Origin: Hemicordylus capensis
Taxonomy: Eukaryota; Chordata; Lepidosauria; Squamata; Cordylidae
Assembly: GCF_027244095.1 (NCBI RefSeq)
Contig: NC_069658.1
Location: forward strand, 419,022,687-419,086,686
Direction: 5' to 3'
Length of the DNA: 64,000 nucleotides
Shown here: piece after piece, positions 11,619 to 22,235 of the stretch
Layout of the letters: every line of letters starts with the position of its first letter
Numbering within the stretch: the first letter of the stretch is position 1
Translations under genes and position numbers: made by a program
The notes under the pieces: model-generated
Told to the model about the DNA's origin: nothing
What the model saw: only the letters and a program-made list of their open reading frames with translations
The model's database searches: none

Positions 11619-12947
11619 GAGAAGGGAGGATTTTTTTATCTACAGAAGTCTACCACCAGAAGACATAAGGAGGTAGGGGTGAGTGATGATGACAGAACTA
11701 CAGGTTCACATGATGCAGCTGGGCCCATGTAGTACTTTTATACAGGCCTCTAGTAGCTCAGGGGTCAGTATTTTTGTATTTTGTATACACATAACTGGTT
11801 TTGTCTGCCCTGGACAAATGAGGCATGCCCCTCCACAGGCCCTCACTCCAATGCCTCCATATGACAGCCACAGAGAGATGTGGGATTGCTCCTCAGCTCC
11901 ATTCTGGATAAGCATACAAAAATAGCACCACACAGTTTTGTAAAGGCCTTTGCTGCTGTTTAACCAGGTACAGCATAACACAAAAGGAAGAAAAAGGTGA
12001 ACAGGCACTAAAGCAGAAGGTATCCACCCACCTCATTTTTGTTTTATAAGAGGAGCAAGCAAGTTGCTATGTTCTCACAGTCACTTCAGTTGGATAAACT
12101 TCTAGCACAGGGGTTTCAAACTGCCGCACTCCAGCTGTGGTTGGCCTACAACTCCCATCATTCCCAGTCACAGGGGCCAGTGGTCAGGGATGATGGGAAT
12201 TGTAGGCCAGCATCTGCAGGGGGAACGCAGTTTGTCATCCCTGCTCTAACATGTTCTAATTATTGTTGCTCTGGTCTCAATGAGGGCCAGTTCAAACAGA
12301 CAGCTCTCCAACTCCCATCTTATGAGAAATCCTCCATATGAAGTGGGCATCATGAGCAGAACTCGGTTTTTTACACACTACAAACCCACACAATTTGTGG
12401 TGCATTCAAAATGGTTGAATTCTCTTCAGGTTGCCTGAAGAGTTTGTCACAAGCTGGAAACAGTCAGATTAACAGATCTAAAATGATGGCTACCACAGGT
12501 CAAAGGTTTGTCTGCCTTGACTCTGAGAGAGGAGTTAAAGTACAGAAGGAACATCAGTCCAGATATATATGTATTTTTTTACAACAACAAAATGTACTTC
12601 TACCACTGAACTATTTGTGCATGAGGAAGTTACCAAGTAGAGCTCTTTCTATTCCACCTCTCAAGAGAGGATGGCTTCTTCCTAAGGAGAATTTTGGGAT
12701 AACCCTACATCTTTTCACTGAGCTCAACCCTCCATAGGAAATGTGCACAATGTATGTGTGAACAGTACTGAAATAGAGCACAACCTCCTAAATACAGTAA
12801 GCTGTACAGAATTACCTACAATTCTTCACACTAGTAAAAAATTGTGCTACTTAAAGTTTAATCAGAATTATTCAAGAAAGAATGTTCGATTTCTGTTAGT
12901 GTTATATACTGCTGCTGCTGCTACTATGAATATATATATAGTTAGCC
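11619..12947. other. Mostly unassigned intron 2 sequence
   Basis: Apart from the MITE at 12108-12243, only a short CTG run near 12910. No coding signal. Confidence 0.6.
12108..12243. mobile_element. Palindromic hAT MITE
   Basis: Ends CAGGGGTTTCAAACTGC and GCAGTTTGTCATCCCTG frame two arms with CTACAACTCCCATCATTCC and its complement. The flanking octamers TTCTAGCA and CTCTAACA are similar but not identical. Confidence 0.75.
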
Positions 12948-13488
12948 CCTGCTAACTTGGCAAAGAGGCACCTTTTAATGTGGTGGTTCTCTTTATTTAG
13001 CAGGGGGAGAGTAACTGGCCCTATCCACACCCAGCACAGTACCTCCAGTGACTGCTGCTGGTGTCTACTTTATGTTTCTTTTTAGATTGTGAGCCCTTTG
13101 GGGACAGGGTTCCATCTTATCTATCTATATTATTATTTCTCCAAGATGGGCCATGCACACCGACGTGGTAGGAAGGAGGCGATTGGCTGAGTATGCAAGC
13201 AGAAGCACCTGATTGGGCAGTGGGGATTCCATATGCAGATAAGGAGAAGAAGCCTGTGAGAGCAGAAGCACCATGGTGATTGAGCAGTGGGGATTCCCTA
13301 TGCAGATAAGGAGGAGGGACCTGTGATGGAATGTTGGAATACAGCTGTTACCGGTCGGAAGATGTTCTGGATATAAAAGGATAGCAGGCAGGGGTCTGCA
13401 AAAAGACAGGTCCTGAGAGAGGAAAGAGCCCCTTCAGGAGAAGGAGGATGCCGTTGTGTAAATGAACAAAATCTGTTGACTCAGGGAG

Positions 13489-13800
13489 GGAGGGGCGCGA
13501 GGCGGCGGGGGGGGCACGAGGGAGCACGCGAGGGAGCACGCGAGGGAGCACGCGGCGGCGGGGGGCGCGAGGGAGCGCGCGGCGGCGGGGGGCGCGAGGG
13601 AGCGCGCGGTGAGAGAGCGCGGCGGTGGGGGGTGTGAGGGAGCGCGCGGCGGCGGGGGGCGCGAGGGAGCGCGCAGGGAGAGCACGCAGCGAGGGACCGC
13701 GCGGCGGCAGGCGAGAGGGAGCGCACGGCGGCGGGGGCGAGAGGGAACGAGCAGAGGGGGCGAGCGAGCGGCGGGGGGAGGGTGAGCGAGAGAGCTGCGG
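13489..13800 (+). repeat. GC-rich minisatellite inside the Helitron
   Basis: Irregular tandem units built from GCGCGAGGGAGC and GCGGCGGGGGG cover about 310 bp and are extremely rich in CpG. Arg/Pro/Ser-rich frames here (for example 13434-13850 on the minus strand) follow from the repeat composition and are not genes. Confidence 0.85.
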
Positions 13801-13844
13801 GGGGGAGAGTGAGCTGTGGGGGATGTCACAGGCTCAGTACACAA

Positions 13845-13865
13845 CTGCACAGATGCTCTGTGCAG
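13845..13865 (+). other. Helitron 3' terminal hairpin
   Basis: CTGCACAGA, loop TGC, TCTGTGCAG, followed by GGTCAGCTAG to the end. Stem, distance and CTRR terminus are as expected for the Helitron termination signal. Confidence 0.8.
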
Positions 13866-13956
13866 GGTCAGCTAGTTTGTTTGTTATTTCTCCGTGTAAA
13901 CCTCCCTGAGCCATTTTTGGGAGGGCAGTATAGAAATTGATTGAATGAATGAATAA

Positions 13957-14350
13957 ATATACTGCTTTTCAACAAAAGTTCCCAAAGCAGTCTACATAGA
14001 TATAAACAAACAAATAAAATGCCGTTCCCTGTGCCACACGCTCACAAGGTGTAGCGGGGTGGGGTGGGGTTGTGCCCCAGCCCGAAAGGCAGCCACACCG
14101 GCCGCCATATTGACCCCCTCCACGTGGCCAGGAACTGGCCTATCAGGAGAGGGGGTGGGGAGAAAATAGCCTGGCAGCCCTCCATCTTCTCAGTCCTGTG
14201 GCTGCTGGGCAAGGGAGATGCCACAAGAAACATAAGATAGACACCAGCACCAGCCACTGGAGGGATGCTGTGCAGGGATTGGATAAGCCCAGTTGCTCTT
14301 CTCCTGCTAAATAAAGAGAACCACCATTTTAAAAAGGTGTCCCTTACAGA
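13957..14350 (-). repeat. SINE 'D', reverse copy with an internal insertion
   Basis: The tail (ATACTGCTTTTCAACAAAAG) meets the tail of the preceding plus-strand copy, so the two lie tail to tail. The body resumes at about 14222 (AACATAAGATAGACACCAGC) and ends with the CCTGCTAAATAAAGAGAACC part. About 190 bp at 14034-14222 (GTGTAGCGGGGTGGGG...) are foreign to the SINE. Confidence 0.7.
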
Positions 14351-15158
14351 AGCACACACCCCACTTTCCCCCCTACAGAGAGAATAGTTTTCAAGTGAAA
14401 TTACGTCATCTTCTCTTTAGAGGAGAAACTATCATTTTTCAGTGCGGCAGCATTCGTCAAGCTTTCCGTCTTCAAGGGCTCCTCTCCACAGAACCTTCTC
14501 GGGTGCCTTTTATCTCAGAGTGGAAGATTCTGGATGTGCTCCAAGGCATGTAGTCCACCTGTATGGGCCCTGACCAGGCTTCTTGTGCCCCGTTCTTGTC
14601 CTGGGCGAACTGAGCATGCACCCTACTGAATATACACAATACTCTAAGTCCTCAATTTACAGGGGAAGGTTGCGACAAGTGCCCAGTCCTTTCCCTTTGT
14701 CATGGTCCCCTTAGCTACCATTCTTAGAAGACTACAAAGGGGCGCATGATATAGCCATAACTGGAGGAGGTCAGGGGCTGAGGTTTGAAAAGGTCATTAA
14801 GGCTCTCCAGCCTTACATTTTCCTTCAGAAGTCAAGTACTGTTGGTAGGAGAAGATTGGTAGTGGTGGGCAATCCGTTGTCTGTCAGGGAAGCTTCCCTG
14901 TCATTGCTGGTCTTCTCACAAGGGAGCCCCTGATAAGCTTATAGGGAATTCCAAGGTTTCCCAGCAGAGTTTGAAAACCCCTGCTATAACAGACTGAAGG
15001 TAACACAGGATGGGGTAGAGAGAGCTCAGCACTGGTAAGATTCTGCTTTATGAATGTACAATACAGAAACAGAGAGACTGACTCCACTTTAAAGCTAGAG
15101 TCTAATTTTTAACCCCCTTGCTCAGGGCAATGAGAAACTCTGCTAGACTCTACCCTTC
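14351..15158. other. Unassigned intron 2 sequence
   Basis: Contains ATTACGTCAT at 14400-14409, a CRE/C/EBP-like hybrid motif. Nothing else recognised. Confidence 0.55.
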
Positions 15159-15488
15159 TACAGGTGAAACTCGAAAAATTAGAATATCGTGCAAAAGTTC
15201 ATTAATTTCAGTAATGCAAATTAAAAGGTGAAACTGATATATGAGATAGACGCATTACATGCAAAGCGAGATAAGTCAAGCCTTAATTTGTTATAATTGT
15301 GATGATCATGGCGTACAGCTCATGATAACCCCAAATCCACAATCCCAGAAAATTAGAATATTGTGAAAAGGTTCAACAGTCTAGGCTCCAGGTGTCCCAC
15401 TCCAATCAGCTAATCAATCCATAACACCTGCAAAGGGTTCCTGAGCCTTTAAATGGTCTCTCAGTCTGGTTCATTAGGAATCACAATC

Positions 15489-16493
15489 ATGGGAAAGACT
15501 GCTGACTTGACAGTTGTGCAGAAAACCATCATTGACACCCTCCATAAGGAGGGAAAGCCTCAAAAGGTAATTGCAAAAGAAGTTGGATGTTCCCAAAGTG
15601 CTGTATCAAAGCACATTAATAGAAAGTTATGTGGAAGGGAAAAGTGTGGAAGAAAAAGGTGCACAAGCAGCAGGGATGACCGCAGCCTGGAGAGGATTGT
15701 CAGGAAAAGGCCATTCAAAAGTGTTGGGGACTTTCACAAGGAGTGGACTGAGGCTGGAGTTAGTGCATCAAGAGCCACCACACACAGACGGATCCTGGAC
15801 ATGGGCTTCAAATGTTGTATTCCTCTTGTCAAGCCGCTCCTGAACAACAAACAACGTCAGAAGCGTCTTACCTGGGCTCAAGAAAAAAAGAACTGGTCTG
15901 TTGCTCAGTGGTCCAAAGTCCTCTTTTCTGATGAGAGCAACTTTTGCATCTCATTTGGAAACCAAGGACCCAGAGTCTGGAGGAAGAATGGAGAGGCACA
16001 CAATGCAAGATGCTTGAAGTCCAGTGTGAAGTTTTCACAGTACGTGTTGATTTGGCGAGCCATGTCATCTGCTGGTGTTGGTCCACTGTGCTTCATTAAG
16101 TCCAGGGTCAACGCAGCCGTCTATCAGGAGATTTTGGAGCACTTCACGCTTCCTTCCGCAGACGAGCTGTATGGGGATGCTGACTTCATTTTCCAGCAGG
16201 ATTTGGCACCTGCCCACACTGCCAAAAGTACCAAAACCTGGTTCAATGACCATGGGATTACTGTGCTTGATTGGCCAGCAAACTCGCCTGACCTGAACCC
16301 CATAGAGAATCTATGGGGCATTGCCAAGAGAAGGATGAGAGACATGAGACCAAACAATGCAGAATTGCTGAAGGCTGCTATTGAAGCATCCTGGTTTTCC
16401 ATAACACCTCAGCAGTGCCACAGGCTGACAGCATCCATGCCACGCCGCACTGAGGCAGTAATTGCTGCAAAAGGGGCCCAAACCAAGTACTGA
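15489..16493 (+). CDS. Tc1-like DD34E transposase, apparently intact
   Basis: This protein cuts and pastes the element at TA sites. The open frame extends upstream to 15453, but the conserved start is MGKTADLTVVQK at 15489, giving 334 residues, the usual size for Tc1. A helix-turn-helix lies at about residues 8-43 (VIAKEVGCSQSAVSKHI), followed by the GRPR-like GRKRCTSS at 54-61. Catalytic residues are D148 (LFSDESNF), D238 (FQQDLAPAHT) and E273 (NPIENLWG), with 34 residues between the last two. No stop or frameshift interrupts it. Whether it is active cannot be told from sequence. Confidence 0.95.
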   Translation: MGKTADLTVVQKTIIDTLHKEGKPQKVIAKEVGCSQSAVSKHINRKLCGREKCGRKRCTSSRDDRSLERIVRKRPFKSVGDFHKEWTEAGVSASRATTHRRILDMGFKCCIPLVKPLLNNKQRQKRLTWAQEKKNWSVAQWSKVLFSDESNFCISFGNQGPRVWRKNGEAHNARCLKSSVKFSQYVLIWRAMSSAGVGPLCFIKSRVNAAVYQEILEHFTLPSADELYGDADFIFQQDLAPAHTAKSTKTWFNDHGITVLDWPANSPDLNPIENLWGIAKRRMRDMRPNNAELLKAAIEASWFSITPQQCHRLTASMPRRTEAVIAAKGAQTKY

Positions 16494-16571
16494 ATACATA
16501 TGCATGCTTATACTTTTCAGAGGTCCGATATTGTTCTATATACAATCCTTGTTTTATTGGTTTCATGTAAT

Positions 16572-16630
16572 ATTCAAATTTTCTGGGATTCAGGGATTCA
16601 AATTTTCTGGGATTCAAATTTTCTGGGATT
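16572..16630 (+). repeat. Triplicated subterminal repeat in the Tc1 right end
   Basis: Three 19-bp copies of ATTCAAATTTTCTGGGATT lie at 16572-16590, 16596-16614 and 16612-16630, the last two overlapping by three bases. They are complementary to the left inner site ATCCCAGAAAATTAGAAT (about 15341-15358) and probably mark transposase-binding sites. Confidence 0.7.
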
Positions 16631-16787
16631 ACAGGTTTCACCTGTAATCAGGGTTATCCTGGCTACCTCTCGGCCAAGCACTACAGCACTATTATAATGC
16701 AGCATCCAAAACCAAACACTGCTCCTTCTAGCCTGGTTTTAGTTATATTAAGTCTCTCCCTACTACTCAAAGCTCAACCTGCAGATA

Positions 16788-17086
16788 AGAGATGTGCACG
16801 AACCAAGGTCCATGCCCCAGTTCAAAGCCAAACCGGTCTGAGTGCGCTGCCTGCCAACCACACAAATGGTGTCTGCGCATGCGTTGCACGCAGGCTGTTG
16901 AGGAGAGTGCCGCCACCGCGACAGGAAGCTGCCTGGAGCGATGGACAAGCAGTACTGCTGTACTCACTTTTAGATGTCCCCCCGCCCCCCACCGCTGCAC
17001 TTGAACCGTCGAACTGGTTCCTCAGCAACCCAAATCGGTTCGGCTTTGAACCGGAACATGAACCTTAGTTCTTGCACATCTCTAGT
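16788..17086. mobile_element. hAT element with perfect 8-bp target duplication
   Basis: Inverted ends AGAGATGTGCACGAACCAAGG and CCTTAGTTCTTGCACATCTCT extend into arms carrying GGTTCAAAGCC motifs. TGCAGATA flanks both sides (16780-16787 and 17087-17094). It lies 141 bp right of the Tc1 element. The open frames are not transposase. Confidence 0.85.
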
Positions 17087-17094
17087 TGCAGATA

Positions 17095-18631
17095 GTTGGA
17101 TGGCTGTGCCACTACGCCCATCAACATGTTCAGTTCAGACAACAAAATGTAGCATATTCCTCAAAGAAAATGACATCATTCTGAGGTGTAAAAGTTACAG
17201 CTAAAGTTAGTGGAGCTCTGCTCTGCTTATCCAAATTTGCAAAAGAAGAAAGAAGTACACTTATTTGATACCTTTGTATCCTGTACTTTCTCCAAAGGGC
17301 AGTGTGGTTCACGTGGGGTTCCCAAGCCAATCTGCCATGCTGATAAGGACTCAGACCTTTTTTGCTTGAGACATGGAATTACACCAGGAGAATCCTGTAT
17401 TTTTGCTTTGTTTCCTGGTTCTTTTTATACTGAATGTACGTAAATATATTTTGAGCGGCATAAGAGCTAAATGCATCATTGAAAGAATTACAGAATCAAT
17501 CCCAACCCTTCTATACACTCTCCACAGAAGTAGCTCACAACTTCTTCACACAAATTCCATAAAAACATCAAACACATCTTTATCTTCCCCTAGAACTACT
17601 CATTTCAGAATGAATTAAAAAAGATAAGGGATATGATTTGCTTGTTGTCTTGTCCTCTGATGGTGCCTAATACTTAAGATAAAACTAATTTTGAAAGGTC
17701 AAAAGGAGATAATTTAGTCTTTTCCCCCTTGACCTGAGAAATGGTTTTGAATAGTCTAAAACAAAACCAATGGTTCGGCATTAAAACTTTGGAGTGCTCC
17801 ATTTTTATCTGAATTCAGCTTTTTCAAACCTGAGAAATCCTTCTTCAAGCCCAAGCTTGGAGATGCACACCAGCATCCTACAGTATTTTGATCAGGGATC
17901 AGAGACAGGGCTTTTTCTGTTGTAGTCCCCCACCCCAAGAGTCCCTCTTCAGAAAAACTTCTCAGACAGTTAAATTATGGTGGTTGCATTCTAATGCTTT
18001 AACCTTCAGCATGCTTTTAAACTTCTTTTAGTGATAATATCGCTATGGTTTGTTGCTGACAGCTTTGGATTTATTTTGTGGGCCACTTGGAGACAACGCT
18101 GTGGTTTTCAAGTGGTTTGGGGGAGGAATCCTGGAGTTCTGGGGAAGAGTGAAAAGGCCCCCAAAGACCCCTCATTTGCCATTAACAATCTTCCCTTGCG
18201 AAACACCTTCACAGGGGAGTGTTGGGGAAATGTTTTCCCAACAGCTTTTCCTCTGCAGGCAAATTGATAACAAACAAATCGTCACTCTGCTGCTCAAAAA
18301 ACACCCACATACACAGCTCAGTGTTTTCTTCACTAGGCAATCACACACTGACAGAGGTGCTGAGTTCTATATGTGGCAGTGAAGAAGAATGGGCAACTTG
18401 TACAGTCCCATGGGCCCTCTTGGATATCCCTCTAAGTGAAAGGCCACTACGTAACCTGTATAATTGCCTGCTATTAACATAATTTGCAGGGAATGCTCAG
18501 GCACTGCAGATGGCTGTGCAGCAAAACCCGGGTTTTCAGCCTCTGATCTTACATCGTAAGTCTGAGCCCTGGTGCAAATAAGGTCTGGCCAGGTGCTGTG
18601 TCACTGATGCTATGTACATTTCAATAGCATG
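17095..18631. other. Unassigned intron 2 sequence
   Basis: Unique-looking, AT-rich. No repeat or exon recognised. Confidence 0.6.
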
Positions 18632-18639
18632 CAGTACCC

Positions 18640-18759
18640 CAGGAACTTTGTTCCTCCAGCTGTTATTGGACTACAGCTCCCATCATCCCCTGGCAACAGT
18701 CAGGGAGGATGGTAGCTGTAGTCCAACAACAGCTGGAGGAACAAAGTTGTGCACCCTTG
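18640..18759. mobile_element. Palindromic hAT MITE, 120 bp
   Basis: A near-complete palindrome with arms carrying TTTGTTCCTCCAGCTGTT and GGACTACAGCTCCCATCATC. CAGTACCC flanks both sides (18632-18639 and 18760-18767). Confidence 0.85.
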
Positions 18760-19545
18760 CAGTACCCATTGTATCTGCAAACTCTGTTGCTAACTCCAAG
18801 AACATGCATGTTCTCCACATGTGTGTCAATCAATCAACCTTTATCACAGTCATAGACCAGCATACTCCACATGTGTGAATTCCTCAGCAACATTTTGCAA
18901 ATTCAGCCAAGATGAATGGCCACTAAATTCAGCAGAAGCCTTTCCATTGGCTTTCACAGGCTTTGATTACAGACACAGGAATTTAAGATGCAACCAGAGT
19001 AGGATTCCATTGTCTATGTATTAAAACTTCAAGAGAAGCAACAATATTAGCAGCATACAAGAAGAATCTATCTATGTGGTCGCTAAGCGTCAACACCAAC
19101 TTGATGACACTTAATCAAGCAAGCAAGCAATTACTCAATCACAAGAAGAAGCTCAAAAGTCCACTAAAACAACAGAAGAAGTGGGCTGGTTTGGATGGTA
19201 GGTAGGGTTGCCAACTCTGACTGAAGCCTATCCCTGGAGATCCCTGCCCGCTCCCTGCACCACAATATCAAGCCAGCAATATATTCTCCAGGATGTTTCT
19301 CAACAGGGCTTTTAAAGCCCTTTAACTCACATCTCCTCCGGAATGGAGGGGGTGCGTTCACATACTGGCCAGATTTACCCCAAGGTCCCTGCCAGTTATC
19401 GGGGAGCAGTTCACACACAATTCAGGTTTTTCACAGCACATTGGAGTGTAGGACAATTTATATCCGGGGTTAAAAAAAATCCACTATGTGTGTCGGGTTT
19501 GTTTGGTTTTTTGACAACTCTGAGTTTGCAGCAAAGCCTCCCAGT

Positions 19546-19606
19546 CAGGGGCGTAGCAAGGTTGGAGTGGGCCCAGAGACAAGATTTTAAAATGGGCCCC
19601 TCACTG

Positions 19607-19652
<46 letters not shown>

Positions 19653-19890
19653 CACAATATATAGTGCACTCACACTCACATCCCCATTATGAATACAGTG
19701 AATATCTAGTGCACATTGAATCTAGTGTTTTTACTCTCTGCTCCTGCCGATCTCCAAGAGACTCAACATAATTCATAGGGGGTGCAACATGGGCAGGTGG
19801 GGAGTCATGTGACATGCCTCTGGGGGGCCCTCGAGGCAGTGGGGCCCCAAGACGACTGTCTCCCCTTGCCTAATGGTAGTTACACCCATG
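19546..19890 (+). mobile_element. hAT element nested in 19203-19985
   Basis: Ends CAGGGGCGTAGCAAGG and GGTAGTTACACCCATG, flanked by CTCCCAGT at 19538-19545 and 19891-19898. Internal GTGGGCCCAGAGACAAG and GGGGGGCCC motifs are shared with 46619-47320. An AC microsatellite (19610-19650) lies inside. Confidence 0.88.
19610..19650 (+). repeat. (AC)n microsatellite
   Basis: About 20 units inside the nested hAT. Confidence 0.95.
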
Positions 19891-21052
19891 CTCCCAGTAA
19901 ACTCACGGTGAAGTCCCTGGACTGCTTTCAATAAACACCTCAATTCCTCGAGAGACTGGGCCATTCCTGGAGGGTTGGCAACCCTAAAGATACGACCAAG
20001 CTGGCTCCCACCCACACATGACTGGGTTGGCAAGAACCCAACTGCTTCCACTCTCAGCATGCCGTTCCCATTCTCTTAATTGCATATTTTGATCATGTGT
20101 GACCCATGTGATGAAGCAAAGGAGAAAGGCGCCATGGCAGGGGGAATGGGATATGCTCATGCACATCTTTAGTCACAGGCTGGCGGGAGCTGGCTCAGAT
20201 ATATCGTCTGAACTGGCCCCATGTGTTTCACGACAACAGGGATATAGCTATCATGACGACAACCAACTTCTGTCAACAACACAGCCTGGGAAACCACACA
20301 TTCACTAGTCCTGTAATAATCTTTGTGCTTTTTAAGTAAAATAATATAAATATACAAATACATCTAGTAAAATAATATAAATATATATTTTAAAAGGAGC
20401 CCCAAAGCAATAAAAAGGAAAAAGAAACCCCACAAATGCTGAACCTCAATTTCTACACAAAGGTTCGGTGTTTTCAAATAGATCTGTATATTCTTACTAT
20501 CCTATAAAGAAAATGCCCACGTCGTAAAAGCCGTTGCCACACTGTATTTGATAGCAGATGAACAGTTAATAACTTCCAAGTCATCGTTTCTGGGGTTGTT
20601 GGTTTTTGTGAAAATCAGTTTCATTTTGTTGTTTTATTTTTATATTCAGTTTTTTAAAATGTATATGCTCTTGAGCTGCAAAACTTTGGGAAAGGGAACT
20701 AAATTATACTGACTAACAGCCTAATGAAGCAGGAGACTAAAGGTGCTCTGCAGGGGTGTGCTAAGAGCCTGCCCACTACTCCCTCTGCCGTCCTGCATGT
20801 GCACCATTGCACCACAGAGCACACACTTCCAGGCACTACTCACACTCCAGATGCACACAGCTGAGGTCAAGGCACTTTCAAAGCACAAGAAGTGCTCCGA
20901 AGTCTTAGTCGTGTGGCACAACAGCACACATGTAGGAGAACTGGGGGGGGGGGGAGCAGGCATCTGCAGAGCCACTTGCCAGTTCGCCTGTGACGAGTGC
21001 CCCCAGCCTTCTGGCAAGTAGGATATCCAGCACCAAACAGAACTCCTCCTCC

Positions 21053-21128
21053 CCATGCAACCAGGGCAGACTATGCTTAGTTAAGGGGACAAGTCATGCT
21101 TGCTACCACAAGTCCACTCTCCTCTCCT
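21053..21128 (-). repeat. SINE with 5S rRNA-like head, head fragment
   Basis: This is a second copy of the head found at 171-256. It covers the TTGTGGTAGCAAGC leader and the TAAGCA..GTCTGCCCTGGTTGC part, and breaks off at 21053. Confidence 0.65.
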
Positions 21129-21416
21129 TCTTCATTTCAGAAGTTAAACAAAATTAACAGTGCTTAAGTTCTAAAATGGGAGGTGCTGGTGTTCCCTGGC
21201 AGCCACTACTTGTAACCTTAAAGTTTCTCCTTTAACTGCAGTTAGGTCACTCAGTGGTGAGGGACAGGCACTCTGCATATGCTCAAAAGCACTTTCCCTT
21301 ATTATTACTTCCATGTGCTGCAGGCATACATTGCAAACAAGATTTTAGACTAAAGCCAGGTGAATCAAAGAAAGGTTTGAGCATTACTCTTAAGTATGAG
21401 AGGAATGTATGAATTC

Positions 21417-21440
21417 ATTCTCTCTCTCTCTCTCTCTCTC
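21417..21440 (+). repeat. (TC)n microsatellite
   Basis: Twelve uninterrupted TC units. Confidence 0.9.
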
Positions 21441-21943
21441 CTGCAATCAGAGCAACTTCAGTGACAGAAAACTTAACACTAGTTTGAAATTCCAACAGTG
21501 CTGCCAGCCACGGGGCATGGAAATCATGCAGACAACTGACCCATAAAAGAGGTTGCAAATGAACTTTGGCAGGTGATCATTAAAAGGTGAGCGGCCTTCC
21601 ATGGTCTCCAAAAGGGAATGATGAAGGATTACTGTGTCCTAATTATTTTCCCTCTCTCTCCATCATCATGTGGTTTGTGCATGTAGTGTGTGCAAAATAG
21701 AGAAAGAGATGAAGCACAGTCCTCCAAGAAACCACACAGCCTCAGAATACACATGGGGTTGAAAGAACCTCAAAACACCCTGAACCTAGAAAGTATACAC
21801 AGCAGCAGAGAGGCAACGGTGTCACCTCCCCACTAATGTCTTCGCTTTCCACAGGCAGGGAGTGTTTTGATGTGGCAGTGCTTGCAACACTATGGGGATT
21901 TCAAAGCCCAGCCATATATGGTTGCATCGAGTAGTGTTGTGCC

Positions 21944-22142
21944 ATGAATATATGATGCTGCCTTCTCACCCACTATTTTCACACCATTGGTCCTTCTCAC
22001 CCAGTACTGTCTATTCTGCCTGGCAGAATACAGCTCTCCAGAGTCTCAGAGAGTGGTCTTTCCTTTTAGAAAGGCTTTTAGATGGAGATGCTGGGATTGA
22101 ACCTGGGACCTTGTGCATGCAAACGATGTTCCTTTCTCTGAA
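21944..22142 (-). repeat. tRNA-headed SINE 'C', diverged
   Basis: The head matches around CAGGTTCAATCCCAGCATC (minus strand near 22100), and the body tail is recognisable near GGACCAATGGTGTGAAAATAG. It carries small insertions. Confidence 0.6.
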
Positions 22143-22235
22143 CATCTGAATTATCTCTCCAGCAACAACAACAAAGTTGGATGAAGACTGTTTAAAAATG
22201 CATTTTCCAAGAAGCAAAGAAATGTTTTTCTTCCC

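Larger units (their letters stand above)
13124..13875 (+). mobile_element. Non-autonomous Helitron
   Basis: The 5' end TCTATATTATTATTTCTCC follows an A. The 3' end is CTAG followed by T, which is the A|T insertion rule of Helitrons, with no target duplication. Removing 752 bp restores a continuous copy of the surrounding SINE. A perfect 9-bp hairpin lies 10 nt before the 3' end. There is no Rep/helicase coding. It contains a 63-66 bp tandem duplication (13198-13326), a TATA-like site at 13371-13378 and a GC-rich minisatellite. Confidence 0.8.
12948..13956 (+). repeat. SINE 'D' split by a Helitron
   Basis: The first part (12948-13123) begins CCCTGCTAACTTGGCAAAG and runs through TTAGCAGGGGGAG and GATTGTGAGCCCTTTGGGG. 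The second part (13876-13956) resumes with TTATTTCTCCGTGTAAAC and the tail CCTGAGCCATTTTTGGGAGG. The Helitron at 13124-13875 lies exactly between. Confidence 0.85.
15161..16644 (+). mobile_element. Full-length Tc1-like DNA transposon
   Basis: The 1484-bp element is flanked by TA at 15159-15160 and 16645-16646. Its ends CAGGTGAAAC and GTTTCACCTG are inverted. Subterminal AAAATTAGAATA-type sites occur twice at the left (about 15175 and 15347) and as TTCAAATTTTCTGGGATT repeats at the right, an IR/DR layout. It encodes an uninterrupted transposase. The AAAATTAGAATAT terminal style and the transposase recall Tc1 families common in fish; this affinity is from memory, not from a search. Confidence 0.95.
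19203..19985. mobile_element. GGGTTGCCAAC-ended DNA element with nested insertions
   Basis: The inverted ends TAGGGTTGCCAAC and GTTGGCAACCCTA bracket 783 bp. TA at both outer edges would fit a TA-inserting superfamily, but this is not certain. Inside are a segment also found near 46480-46618 and a complete hAT (19546-19890). A shorter relative without insertions lies at 5003-5150. Confidence 0.6.
19986..21943. other. Mostly unassigned intron 2 sequence
   Basis: AT-rich around 20330-20660. Holds the head fragment at 21053-21128 and the TC run. Otherwise nothing recognised. Confidence 0.6.

Noticed and set aside
13489-13800. CpG island of a host promoter
   Set aside because: The CpG density comes from a tandem repeat inside a Helitron that interrupts a SINE.
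13434-13850. Arg/Pro/Ser-rich open frames in the GC-rich repeat
   Set aside because: They exist in several frames on both strands and follow from the minisatellite composition.
19411-19650. Cys-Val repeat peptide (CVCVCV)
   Set aside because: It is a translation of the AC microsatellite.
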